Assembly (NCBI GenBank): GCA_023395465.1
Contig: JAEWZE010000007.1
Location: 1-19,985, forward strand
Origin: Pseudomonadota bacterium
GTDB taxonomy: Bacteria > Pseudomonadota > Gammaproteobacteria > Xanthomonadales > Xanthomonadaceae
Reading direction: 5' to 3'
Length of the DNA: 19,985 bases
Numbering within the stretch: the stretch's first letter is position 1; the number at the start of each line of letters is the position of its first letter. Positions 1 to 7,814 of this stretch are shown one piece after another. Under the pieces are notes generated by a model, which did not search any database, had not been told where the DNA came from, and saw only the letters and a program-made list of their open reading frames with translations. The translations under genes were made by a program, and so were the position numbers.

Positions 1-321
1 CCAGGCAAGATTGCTGCATACGGGGTCATCATCAACCGCAAGGATTGTGCAGGCCGCCCGCCTGAGGCGATGTTCCGCGTCGCCACCCATCGTCGTACCA
101 TGTTCAATGGCCATATTCTTGGCGAAGGGGCTCAGTACATTGTGCTGGAACTTGGTCAGATGCCGGAAGATTCCCGTCCGAAGTGGGTGCCCCAAGTGCT
201 GGACAAGCTTGCCCTGGCGGCTAAAACTGATCCGGCGGCGGCGGAGTTTCTGCGCTTTGCCGAGGAAAGTGCCAAGGCTGCAGTGAACGCGAAAGCCATG
301 GGCACTAAGTCGGCAGACTAG
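1..321 (+). CDS. C-terminal part of an unrecognised protein (5' end outside window)
   Basis: The reading frame is open from the first base to a TAG at 319-321 and encodes 106 residues, so the gene begins before the window; the ATG at 70 is probably internal. The end is soluble-looking, with no membrane segment, and finishes in an Ala/Lys-rich helix (AEFLRFAEESAKAAVNAKAM). I do not recognise the family. About 39 of the 106 codons end in A or T, for example ATT, GAT, CTT, AAA and AGT. That is clearly more than in the neighbouring ybaK, xerD or pepA and may indicate transferred DNA. It converges on ybaK with 44 bp between the stops. I am confident that it is coding, because the frame is open and the codon use is coherent, but its function is unknown. 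Confidence 0.6.
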   Translation, partial: PGKIAAYGVIINRKDCAGRPPEAMFRVATHRRTMFNGHILGEGAQYIVLELGQMPEDSRPKWVPQVLDKLALAAKTDPAAAEFLRFAEESAKAAVNAKAMGTKSAD

Positions 322-365
322 CTTCCATGATCGGCCGGTAAACGGCGCACTGGCAACTCAGGCGG

Positions 366-872
366 CTAATCCTTGAGGGCGGCCTCGACCATCTTGGGTT
401 GCAGCACCTTGACCACGTCGTGGGGATGGACCCCCACCAGGTAGCCGCGACGGCCGCCGTTGAGATAGATCAGGGGCAGGTCCAGGATGCTCTTCTCCAT
501 GTAGATGGGCATGGCCTTCTTGGTACCGAAGGGGCTGGTGCCGCCCACCAGGAAACCGGTGTGGCGGTTGGCCACTTCCGGCTTGCACGGTTCCACCTTC
601 TTGCAGCCCACCTGCCGCGCCAGTTCCTTGGTGGATACCTTGCAGTCGCCGTGCATCAGCACGATCAGGGGCTTGGCGTGCTCGTCTTCCATGATCAGGG
701 TCTTGATCACGGCATGCTCGTCCACATTCAGTTCCCGGGCCGACACCTTGGTGCCGCCGTGCTCCTCGTATTCGTAGAGATGGTTGGAGTGGGCGATGCG
801 GTGCTGGCGCAGGAAGCGGGTGGCGGGGGTTTCCGGCGCGTGGCCGGGGTCGAGATCGTGATTGCGGCTCAT
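366..872 (-). CDS. ybaK: Cys-tRNA(Pro)/Cys-tRNA(Cys) deacylase YbaK (EbsC)
   Basis: This is a 168-residue cytosolic protein of the YbaK/EbsC family, a trans-editing factor that hydrolyses cysteine mischarged on tRNA(Pro) by prolyl-tRNA synthetase. Visible marks are the invariant lysine (K57 in AVIKTLIM, equivalent to K46 of the studied YbaK proteins), the glycine-rich GGTSPFGTKK loop at 110-119, and the C-terminal GRRGYLVGVHPHDVVKVL. Its length is usual for the family. The ATG at 872 is preceded by GAGGTG (877-882), a good ribosome-binding site. A -10-like TAGAAT lies on the minus strand at 909-914, giving a leader of about 30 nt. It lies downstream of xerD on the same strand with a 64-bp gap. 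Its partner enzyme ProRS is encoded about 13 kb away. Confidence 0.93.
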   Translation of the reverse strand: MSRNHDLDPGHAPETPATRFLRQHRIAHSNHLYEYEEHGGTKVSARELNVDEHAVIKTLIMEDEHAKPLIVLMHGDCKVSTKELARQVGCKKVEPCKPEVANRHTGFLVGGTSPFGTKKAMPIYMEKSILDLPLIYLNGGRRGYLVGVHPHDVVKVLQPKMVEAALKD

Positions 873-936
873 GGTGCACCTCGAGGGTGTCTTGTTGCGG
901 ATGGTTTCATTCTACGCCCGCCGACCGGCGCCGTGC

Positions 937-1890
937 CTAGCCCCGGGGGTGGTGTACGGCGTGCAGGTCCTTCAGCCGCTCCCGCGCCACGTGGGTGTAT
1001 ATCTGGGTGGTGGAAATGTCGGCGTGGCCAAGCAGCAGCTGCACTACCCGCAGGTCGGCGCCGTGGTTGAGCAGGTGGGTGGCGAAGCTGTGGCGGAGAC
1101 CGTGCGGGCTGAGCCGCGACGGATCCAGGCCGGCCGCCGCCGCGCACCGCTTCACGATCGCCCAGAACCGCTGCCGGGTCGGCGGCTCGCCCGAGGCGGT
1201 GAGGAACAGCGACGGCAGCACCCGCCGGCCCGCCAGCAGCGGCCGCGCCTCGGCGAGGTAACGTTCCAGCCAGTACTGCGCCTCCTCGCCCAGCGGCACG
1301 AGCCGTTCGCGGCCGCCCTTGCCGGTCACGCGCAACACGCCCTGCCGCAGGTTGACCGCGGTCGCCGGCAGCCCGACCAGCTCGCTCACGCGCAGGCCGC
1401 AGGCATACATCAGTTCGAGCATGGCGCGGTCGCGCAGGCCGTCGGGCGTTTCGATATCGGGCGCCGCCAGCAGCGCCTCGACCTCGCCCTCGCCCACCGC
1501 CTTGGGCAGGGAGCGCGGCAGCCGCGGCGGATCGATCAGCGCGACCGGATCGTCCGCGCGCAGGCCGCGCCGGCGCAGGTGGGCGAAGAAGGCACGCAGC
1601 GCGGTCAGCAAGCGGGCATTGCTGCGCGCCGAATAGCCGTCGGCGGTGCGCGCGGCGAGATAGTCGAACAGCGCCGCGCGATCGACCGCCGCCAGTCCGC
1701 CGCCGCGCCCGTCCAGCCAGCGCGCGAGCCCTTCCAGGTCGCGCCGATAGCTGTCCAGCGTCTGCCGGGCGACGCCGCTTTCGGCCCAGAGCGCGTCGAG
1801 GAAGCCGTCGATGGCATCGCCGTCGGCGGCGCGCAGCGGCGGCCGCTGCAGGCTGCGCTGGCGACGTTCGGCGGGCGTGGTACTCGGCAT
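937..1890 (-). CDS. xerD: Site-specific tyrosine recombinase XerD
   Basis: The protein has 317 residues. With XerC it would resolve chromosome dimers at the dif site at the FtsK-coordinated septum. The N-terminal SAM-like core-binding domain lies at about 25-110 and the catalytic domain at about 130-310. The tyrosine-recombinase residues are all visible: R167 (ACGLRVSEL), K191 (GKGGRERL), H263 and R266 (HGLRHSFATHLL), H289 (LGHADIS) and the nucleophile Y298 (TTQIYTHV). The LGHADISTTQIYTHV segment and the position beside the RDD and lptGF genes favour XerD over XerC. The N-terminus is about 20 residues longer than in E. coli XerD. The start at 1890 is chosen because a -10-like TAAGCT ends 6 nt before it. 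The gene is divergent from the RDD gene, with 42 bp between start codons. Confidence 0.92.
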   Translation of the reverse strand: MPSTTPAERRQRSLQRPPLRAADGDAIDGFLDALWAESGVARQTLDSYRRDLEGLARWLDGRGGGLAAVDRAALFDYLAARTADGYSARSNARLLTALRAFFAHLRRRGLRADDPVALIDPPRLPRSLPKAVGEGEVEALLAAPDIETPDGLRDRAMLELMYACGLRVSELVGLPATAVNLRQGVLRVTGKGGRERLVPLGEEAQYWLERYLAEARPLLAGRRVLPSLFLTASGEPPTRQRFWAIVKRCAAAAGLDPSRLSPHGLRHSFATHLLNHGADLRVVQLLLGHADISTTQIYTHVARERLKDLHAVHHPRG

Positions 1891-1896
1891 CGGCGC

Positions 1897-1902
1897 AGCT
1901 TA
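1897..1902 (-). promoter_or_regulatory. -10-like hexamer TAAGCT for xerD
   Basis: TAAGCT on the minus strand ends 6 nt before the xerD ATG, so transcription would start at or within a base or two of the A of ATG (leaderless mRNA). No convincing -35 box or Shine-Dalgarno sequence is seen. The call rests on recurrence of this layout at other genes in the window. Confidence 0.35.
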
Positions 1903-1920
1903 GCCGACGCCGCCAGCCGC

Positions 1921-1926
1921 TATCCT
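1921..1926 (+). promoter_or_regulatory. -10-like hexamer TATCCT for the RDD gene
   Basis: TATCCT is followed by GTGCCG and then the ATG at 1933, a 6-nt gap that predicts a leaderless transcript. There is no Shine-Dalgarno sequence before the ATG. The same hexamer precedes mlaE at 18019. Confidence 0.4.
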
Positions 1927-1932
1927 GTGCCG

Positions 1933-2412
1933 ATGCACGCCAAGCCCGCAGACCACGCCGCACCCCAGCGGCAGCCCGCCCTCATCGGTCGCCGCCTGCT
2001 GGCGCTGCTGTACGACCTGTTCGTGGCGGTGGCGCTGTGGTTCCTGGTGGCGGTACCGTTCGTGCTGGTCGATGTCGCGCTGAGCGGCGATGTCCGCCAC
2101 AACATCGGCCCGCTGAGCCTGCTGCAGTGGCTGCTGTGGCTGGCGTGCTGGAGCGTGACCGGCCTGTATGCGACCGTCAGCTGGCGGCGCGGCGGCCAGA
2201 CCCTGGGGATGCGGCCGTGGCGACTGCGGGTCGTGTCGATGGAGGGCGGCGCGCCGACGCGCGCGGCCACGTGGCGGCGCTACGCGGTGGCGACGCTGTC
2301 GCTGCTGGCGGCCGGCGCCGGGTTCTGGTGGGCCTGGTTCGATCGCGACCGGTTGACCTGGCACGACCGCGCCGGCGGGACGCGGGTGGTGCGGGTGCCA
2401 AAGGGCCGGTGA
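1933..2412 (+). CDS. RDD-family integral membrane protein
   Basis: The protein has 159 residues and three predicted membrane segments (about 23-49, 61-81 and 117-135). The RDD family is named for a conserved Arg in the first helix and Asp residues. Here R20/R21 and D28 lie in GRRLLALLYDLF, and the C-terminal signature LTWHDRAGGTRVV is at 141-153. Some RDD proteins are linked to ion or proton transport or osmotic stress, but no specific role can be assigned here. The open frame extends back to 862 over xerD. The ATG at 1933 is preferred because the family motif begins at once, it does not overlap xerD, and a -10-like TATCCT sits 6 nt ahead. It lies between xerD and lptGF, as in relatives of this order. 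Confidence 0.82.
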   Translation: MHAKPADHAAPQRQPALIGRRLLALLYDLFVAVALWFLVAVPFVLVDVALSGDVRHNIGPLSLLQWLLWLACWSVTGLYATVSWRRGGQTLGMRPWRLRVVSMEGGAPTRAATWRRYAVATLSLLAAGAGFWWAWFDRDRLTWHDRAGGTRVVRVPKGR

Positions 2413-2437
2413 GTCGGGCCGGCGGGACCATCGTCAC

Positions 2438-2564
2438 GTGGGAGCGCGCTCGCGCGCGAAGGTTGCAGGGCCCTGTTGTGGGAGCGCGCTCACGCGCGGA
2501 GGTTCCAAGGCCCTGGTGTGGGAGCGCGCTCACGCGCGGAGGTTCCAAGGCCCTGGTGTGGGAG
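2438..2564 (+). repeat. Three tandem 40-bp GTGGGAG repeat units plus a truncated fourth
   Basis: Units begin at 2438, 2478 and 2518 with exact 40-bp periodicity. Each opens with GTGGGAGCGCGCTC, which contains the perfect 10-bp palindrome GAGCGCGCTC. It continues CGCGCG or ACGCGCG and ends in a GGCCCTGGT-like spacer. Units 2 and 3 are identical and unit 1 differs at several positions. A fourth unit starts at 2558 but stops after GTGGGAG, where the IS110 element begins. This looks like a REP-type intergenic repeat, a kind common in pseudomonads and xanthomonads. It fills most of the 155-bp gap between the RDD stop and the transposase stop. Confidence 0.85.
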
Positions 2565-2567
2565 ATT

Positions 2568-3518
2568 CTATGTCTGCATGCAATGGCGGTTCGAGCAGTA
2601 GTCGGATTGGAATTTGAGAAGCGAGAAGGCCAGGCGAGCCAGCTTTCGGGCGAGGATGACGAGGGCTTGGGTCTTGCTCAGTCCACGGGCCTGGTAGGCC
2701 TCGTAGAGGGTTTTCCATCGGCCCCTGCGCGCGGCGGCCATCGCAGCGTTGTGGAGCAGACGCCGGAGTTCGGGATCGCCTTGCTTGGTCAGTTTTCGCC
2801 GGCCGCGGGAGCCACCGGAGTCACGCACACGCACGTCCATGCCGAGGAAGGCGATAAAGGCGTCGCTGTTGCGGAAGTGGCCCCGTCGGAAGACGTTGGC
2901 CAAGGCGACGCAGGTAAGCGGGCCGAGTCCTTCCACGGCCTGTAGCCGGGTCAGATCCTGGTGCAGCCCGGTCTGCACGGCGAGCTGTTGCAAGGCGCGG
3001 TCGAAGTGTCGCAACACGGTATCGAGTTGGGTCAGCAGGGCGCGGCAGGCCTTCCGCAGGTCGGGAACTTCGGCCAGGCTCTGGTTCAGTGCAGTGCGCA
3101 TCCTGACCATGCGGGCGCGCCGGTGCAGCAAGCGCTGCAGGCGGATGTAGCCCGGCGGAGGCGGCTCCCAGAGCCGGAGCTGGTCACGCTCGCGCTGGAG
3201 ATAGCGCTGCAGCAGCCGGGCATCGGCCAGGTCGGTTTTGGCCCGGCCGCCGACACTCTCGCGATAGCGGCTCAGGCGCAGGCCATCGACAACGTACAAG
3301 TGATGGCCGGCGGCATGCGCCAGCTCCAGCAGCTGCAGGTGGTAGGTTCCGGTTGCCTCGATCGCGATGCAGGCCGGGCCGGGCAGGGATTTGAGCCAGC
3401 GCCTGATATCGGTGTCCCGGTTGGTCAGGGACTGCATCTGCCCGTCATGTCGGCAGATCACCAGTTCCGACTTGCCGGTATCGATTCCGATCAGTTCCGG
3501 TTCATAGCGTTTTGCCAT
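2568..3518 (-). CDS. IS110-family DEDD recombinase (transposase)
   Basis: The protein has 316 residues. The N-terminal RuvC-like domain carries the DEDD residues D13 (GIDTGK), E54 (IEATGTYH), D96 and D99 (KTDLADARLL). The C-terminal domain begins near 190 with VEGLGPLTCVALANV and contains the segment RDSGGSRGRRKLTKQGDPEL. Its serine (S234, or S237) aligns with the catalytic Ser that forms the covalent DNA link in IS110 enzymes. Length and domain order are complete and there is no frameshift. The ATG at 3518 has GGGAG upstream (GGGAGCAACGCAC). The stop lies only 3 bases from the element end at 2565. The enzyme is expected to act with the RNA encoded in the 5' non-coding end. Confidence 0.92.
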   Translation of the reverse strand: MAKRYEPELIGIDTGKSELVICRHDGQMQSLTNRDTDIRRWLKSLPGPACIAIEATGTYHLQLLELAHAAGHHLYVVDGLRLSRYRESVGGRAKTDLADARLLQRYLQRERDQLRLWEPPPPGYIRLQRLLHRRARMVRMRTALNQSLAEVPDLRKACRALLTQLDTVLRHFDRALQQLAVQTGLHQDLTRLQAVEGLGPLTCVALANVFRRGHFRNSDAFIAFLGMDVRVRDSGGSRGRRKLTKQGDPELRRLLHNAAMAAARRGRWKTLYEAYQARGLSKTQALVILARKLARLAFSLLKFQSDYCSNRHCMQT

Positions 3519-3540
3519 GTGCGTTGCTCCCGACTAAGGT

Positions 3541-3712
3541 ATCCAAGGGCCTGTCGGGGGCTCACCGGCGCTGGCTTGCAAGATGGGCGGTAGGGCGTGT
3601 GGTGACGCCAGCCGCTGGATTCCTGATCGGCGCTTGTGGTGAGGGGGCGGGACGATGTCTCCCACAGTCTGTGCTGCTGCCAGATGCGCGTAGGGTCCCT
3701 CCACCCCGACAG
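3541..3712 (-). ncRNA. Candidate IS110 bridge RNA
   Basis: This region lies between the element's left end and the transposase ATG. By eye, on the minus strand: a 13-bp closing helix pairs 3704-3716 with 3547-3559. The first internal loop is bounded by GGGAC/GTCCC (3695-3699 with 3649-3653) and TCTG/CAGA (3681-3684 with 3668-3671). The second is bounded by CTCACC/GGTGAG (3638-3643 with 3561-3566) and GGCGT/ACGCC. The first loop holds TGTGGGAG (3659-3666), complementary to core plus right target, and CGCGC (3686-3690), equal to the left target plus core C. The second holds GAATC (3618-3622) and TGCAAG (3575-3580), matching the element's own ends. RNA ends are inferred; the 5' end is set from the junction -10 box. 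Confidence 0.65.
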
Positions 3713-3716
3713 GCCC

Positions 3717-3722
3717 AACATA
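3717..3722 (-). promoter_or_regulatory. -10 half of a junction promoter for the bridge RNA
   Basis: TATGTT lies two bases inside the element's left end. In a circular form (right end, CT, left end) it sits exactly 17 bp after TTGCAT, which is at 2578-2583 on the minus strand in the right end. That forms a near-consensus sigma-70 promoter firing into the candidate bridge RNA. In the integrated copy the two halves are separated by the whole element. Confidence 0.6.
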
Positions 3723-3726
3723 CAAG

Positions 3727-3770
3727 CGCGCTCGCGCGCGAAGGCTTTCGCGACCGAGGTCGCTCCCACA
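3727..3770 (+). repeat. Right half of the interrupted repeat and an inverted GTGGGAG copy
   Basis: Directly after the element the target resumes with CGCGCTCGCGCGCGAAGG, continuing the GTGGGAG left at 2558-2564. It then runs into a hairpin GCGACC-GA-GGTCGC (3750-3763) and ends in CTCCCACA (3763-3770), the inverted form of the repeat head. The undisturbed locus therefore held a head-to-head pair in addition to the three direct units. Confidence 0.75.
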
Positions 3771-3842
3771 GGGGGGTCCACACAGCGTGTCGCTTGTTCC
3801 TGCTCCGACCGGGGGTCTCGCAAGCGTCGCTGGCTTATCCGG

Positions 3843-3904
3843 CCCGGCGCAGCGCGCCGGGCGTTCGGAGCGCCTGCGCGGCAGTGCCGCGCAAGCAGGC
3901 GCTC
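3843..3904 (-). terminator. Two GC-rich hairpins after lptG
   Basis: The stem 3868-3877 with 3895-3904 (GAGCGCCTGC/GCAGGCGCTC, 10 bp) contains an inner GCGGC-AGT-GCCGC hairpin and begins 1 bp after the lptG stop. A second, perfect stem is CCCGGCGC-AGC-GCGCCGGG at 3843-3861. Neither has a T-run, so use as an intrinsic terminator is uncertain; they may be repeat elements that also block read-through from lptFG toward the IS. Confidence 0.5.
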
Positions 3905-3905
3905 C

Positions 3906-5018
3906 TCACCCACTCCGCCGTCGGAACAGGAACCAGGAGACCGACAGCATCGCCAGCGGCGGAATTAGGTAAGCCAGGCGGTAGTCGAAGCCGTAGACGG
4001 CCGCGAGCTTCACCACCTGGGTCTGCAGCAGCCAGAAGCCCAGGGCAAAGACCACGCCGATGAACAGGCGCCGGCCCAGGCCGCCGCTGCGCAGGCTGCC
4101 GAAGGCGAAGGGAATCGCCGCAAGGCACAGCGCCAGCACGTTGAGCGGGTAGAACCAGTGGCCCCAGTAGTGCTCCTCGAACTCGCTGGCGTCGAGCTGG
4201 TTGCGCTTGCGGTAGTCGATGCCCTGGCGCAGTTCCGCGGCGGTCATGTAGCGCGGCCGCCAGATGTTGCTCGCGTTCGCGGCCAGGGTCGCCGAATCCA
4301 GGTTCGACTCCCAGCGCTCCTCGGCCGAGTCGGTCTGGCTGACCGCGCGCTCCTCGAACCAGGTGCGCTGGACGTCGCGGAGCAGCCAGCCGCTGTCGGC
4401 GCGATGCTCGGCCACGCGGGCGCGGGCGACCGAGGCCAGCCGGCCATCCTCGTCGAACTCGAACAGCCGCACGTCGTCCAGCTCCAGCCAGTGCTCGCCG
4501 CCCTCGGTACGCTCGCGGCCGGACTGGGCATTGAGGAAGGTATCGCCCTCGCGCGCCCACAGGCCTGAGTACTGCGCCACGATCATGTCGTTGGAGCGCG
4601 CCGCGGACTTCATCATGTCGGCGCTGCGCTGCGCCCAGGGCCCCACCGTCTCGGCGTTGACCATCATCAGGCCGGTCAGCAGCAGCAGCGGCAGCGCGAC
4701 CGACAGGCTCAGCCGCCGGCGCGAGACGCCCACGGCACGCAGGGCGGTGAGCTCCGAACTCGCGGCGAGCTGGCCCAGCCCCATCAGCGAACCGATCACC
4801 GCCGCGGTGGGGAACATCATGTACGCGCGGCGCGGCGTGGTGTGGGCGATGTAGTTGACCGCCTTGAGGAAGTCGTAGCTGCCCTGGCCGACGCTGCGCA
4901 GCTCGTCGACCATCGCCAGCACCAGGTCAAGCCCGGTCAGCACCGCCCAGGTCAGCAGCACCGTGCCGATGACCACGCGCGCCACCAGCAGGTCGTGCAG
5001 CTTCGGGAACGGCCTCAT
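3906..5018 (-). CDS. lptG: LPS export ABC transporter permease LptG
   Basis: The protein has 370 residues and belongs to the YjgP/YjgQ family. LptF and LptG with the ATPase LptB2 extract lipopolysaccharide from the inner membrane and push it onto the LptC-A-D bridge. The N-terminal half has three membrane segments (about 13-35, 60-80 with FPTAAVIGSLMGLGQLA, and 97-120). A periplasmic beta-jellyroll domain of about 150 residues follows, then three C-terminal segments from about 280 (YPLNVLALCLAAIPFAFGSL). The segment SELTALRAVGVSRRRL is the conserved coupling region facing LptB. The start at 5018 overlaps the lptF stop by 4 bp (ATGA), implying translational coupling. The open frame extends further upstream inside lptF, but those residues are not LptG-like. 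Confidence 0.92.
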   Translation of the reverse strand: MRPFPKLHDLLVARVVIGTVLLTWAVLTGLDLVLAMVDELRSVGQGSYDFLKAVNYIAHTTPRRAYMMFPTAAVIGSLMGLGQLAASSELTALRAVGVSRRRLSLSVALPLLLLTGLMMVNAETVGPWAQRSADMMKSAARSNDMIVAQYSGLWAREGDTFLNAQSGRERTEGGEHWLELDDVRLFEFDEDGRLASVARARVAEHRADSGWLLRDVQRTWFEERAVSQTDSAEERWESNLDSATLAANASNIWRPRYMTAAELRQGIDYRKRNQLDASEFEEHYWGHWFYPLNVLALCLAAIPFAFGSLRSGGLGRRLFIGVVFALGFWLLQTQVVKLAAVYGFDYRLAYLIPPLAMLSVSWFLFRRRSG

Positions 5019-6112
5019 CGCGCCGCCCCCGCCACGCGCGGCAGCCTGGCGCGCTTCACGCGTCCATCGGTGAAGTACATCCACAGCCCGAACGCGAGCA
5101 GGGGCAGCACCAGCCACCACAGGCCCAGCGGCGCGGGCAGCCGGCCCGACGCCAGCGCGTTGGTGCCCAGCAGCATCAGGTTGATGCCGAAGACGTAGGC
5201 CAGCAGCCCCAGCAGGATCCGTCCCCAGCGCGCCTGGCGCGGCGGACTGCGCGCCAGCGGCACCGCCAGCAGGGCGAAGGCCAGCGCCAGCAGCGGCGGC
5301 GCGACGCGGAAATGCAGCTGCGCATTCGCCTCCGGGCGGCCGTCGGAGAACAGCGCCAGGGTGGGCATCAGCTCCGGATCGTTGTCGCCGTCGGAACTCT
5401 CGGCGTCGGGCAGGCGCACCTCGTTGGAGGCATAGCGCATCAGTCGGAAATCCTTGCCCCCGTCCATCGGCCCTTCGACCCGGAACCCTTCGTCGAGCTT
5501 GAGGTAGCGGGTGTTGCCGTCGACCGCGAGCGTGCCGGTGCGGGCCGAGGTGATGTCCATCCGGCCCTCGTCCTGGCGGTAGATGAAGACCCGTCCCAGG
5601 TAGGTGCCGTCGCTGGACATCGAATTGGCGTAGACCACGCCGCCACCGCCCGGCAGCTCGACGAAGCGCCCGGCCTCCAGGCCGGACACGAGCAGCGTGC
5701 GCTGGCCGGCCTCGATCATCTGCTGCGAATAGGCGCGCGCCCACGGGCCCAGCCACAGCGAACAGGCCCCGACCACCAGCACGAACGGCAGCACCAGCAT
5801 CAGCAGCGGCCGCAGCAGCCGGCGCGGCCCGACCCCGATCGAGGCCAGCACCGGCGCCTCGCTGTCGCGGTACAGGCGCCCCACGCCCAGCAGCAGGCCG
5901 AGCATCAGTCCCAGCGGCAGGATCAGCGGCAGGTAGTTGAGCAGCTGCAGGCCCAGCTGGGTCAGCATGATGCCGGCCGGCACCTTGCCACCCACGATGT
6001 CCTTGAGCACGTCGGCGAACACGCCGCCCAGGCTCACCACCATCAGCACCACCAGCGCCGCGAACGTGGTCTGCGCGAATTCGCGGAACAGGTAGCTGTC
6101 GAGCTTCGGCAT
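5015..6112 (-). CDS. lptF: LPS export ABC transporter permease LptF
   Basis: The protein has 365 residues and is the first gene of the lptFG pair. It starts MPKLDSYLFREFAQTTFAAL, typical of LptF. It has membrane segments at about 15-35, 55-78 (LNYLPLILPLGLMLGLLLGVG) and 100-122. The coupling-helix segment RDSEAPVLASIGVGPRRL lies between the second and third segments. A periplasmic jellyroll occupies about 130-265, and three C-terminal segments follow from about 270. An acidic insert (ESSDGDNDPELM) lies in the periplasmic part. No clear Shine-Dalgarno sequence precedes the ATG. Candidate -10 boxes TAGTCT (6131-6136) and TCTAAT (6128-6133) on the minus strand would leave a very short leader. 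The gene is divergent from pepA with 126 bp between starts, the arrangement usual in this order. Confidence 0.92.
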   Translation of the reverse strand: MPKLDSYLFREFAQTTFAALVVLMVVSLGGVFADVLKDIVGGKVPAGIMLTQLGLQLLNYLPLILPLGLMLGLLLGVGRLYRDSEAPVLASIGVGPRRLLRPLLMLVLPFVLVVGACSLWLGPWARAYSQQMIEAGQRTLLVSGLEAGRFVELPGGGGVVYANSMSSDGTYLGRVFIYRQDEGRMDITSARTGTLAVDGNTRYLKLDEGFRVEGPMDGGKDFRLMRYASNEVRLPDAESSDGDNDPELMPTLALFSDGRPEANAQLHFRVAPPLLALAFALLAVPLARSPPRQARWGRILLGLLAYVFGINLMLLGTNALASGRLPAPLGLWWLVLPLLAFGLWMYFTDGRVKRARLPRVAGAAR

Positions 6113-6127
6113 CGGGCGGGGGGTTCG

Positions 6128-6136
6128 ATTAGACTA
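6128..6136 (-). promoter_or_regulatory. Possible -10 region for lptFG
   Basis: On the minus strand this AT-rich patch reads TAGTCTAAT and contains two overlapping -10-like hexamers 15-18 nt before the lptF ATG. It is the only AT-rich stretch near the start. No good -35 match was found. Confidence 0.3.
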
Positions 6137-6238
6137 GGGTATTGCGTCCGGCCGCGACTGCGGCCCTGATCGACGCGGCCGGCGGCCCTGCACTGGGCGG
6201 GCGCCGATTGTACGGAAATACCCACCGGAATCTGATTG

Positions 6239-7726
<1,488 letters not shown>

Positions 7727-7735
7727 GGGAGAACC

Positions 7736-7785
7736 GGGGTTAGAGTGCAATTTCGCTTGCGAAATCGAAATTGCACTCTGACCCC
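7736..7785 (+). repeat. Palindromic repeat between pepA and holC
   Basis: The arms at 7736-7755 and 7766-7785 (GGGGTTAGAGTGCAATTTCG and its near-exact reverse complement, 19 of 20) are separated by 10 bp. The ATTTCG at 7750-7755 can instead pair with CGAAAT at 7760-7765, giving two exclusive hairpins. It is much richer in A/T than the flanking genes and begins 10 bp after the pepA stop. AGAGTGCAATTT palindromes of this type are dispersed repeats in xanthomonad genomes, as I recall. It lacks a T-run, so a terminator role is uncertain. Confidence 0.75.
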
Positions 7786-7814
7786 CTCGCCCCCGCACCC
7801 GGATCCCCTGCCCC

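Larger units (their letters stand above)
2565..3726 (-). mobile_element. IS110-family insertion sequence inserted in a GTGGGAG repeat
   Basis: The element is 1160 bp plus one 2-bp core. Both ends are defined by AG (CT on the transposase strand) at 2563-2564 and 3725-3726. Joining the flanks at this dinucleotide restores a GTGGGAG repeat whose first 25 bases equal those of the unit at 2438. There are no terminal inverted repeats. The non-coding part (206 bp) lies upstream of the transposase, as in the IS110 subgroup, whereas IS1111 elements carry it downstream. Insertion into REP-like DNA at a 2-bp core is typical of IS110 elements. The transposase is intact, so the element may be active. Confidence 0.88.

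Noticed and set aside
862..1932. Upstream extension of the RDD open frame
   Set aside because: It lies fully antisense to xerD and adds only Arg/Gln/Ala-rich residues; the RDD motif begins right after the ATG at 1933.
2438..2557. CRISPR array suggested by regular 40-bp spacing
   Set aside because: The whole 40-bp unit is repeated, including the presumed spacer, there are only three units and there are no cas genes. It is a tandem intergenic repeat.
2568..3593. Plus-strand open frames across the IS element
   Set aside because: They are antisense to an intact IS110 transposase and show no domain likeness.
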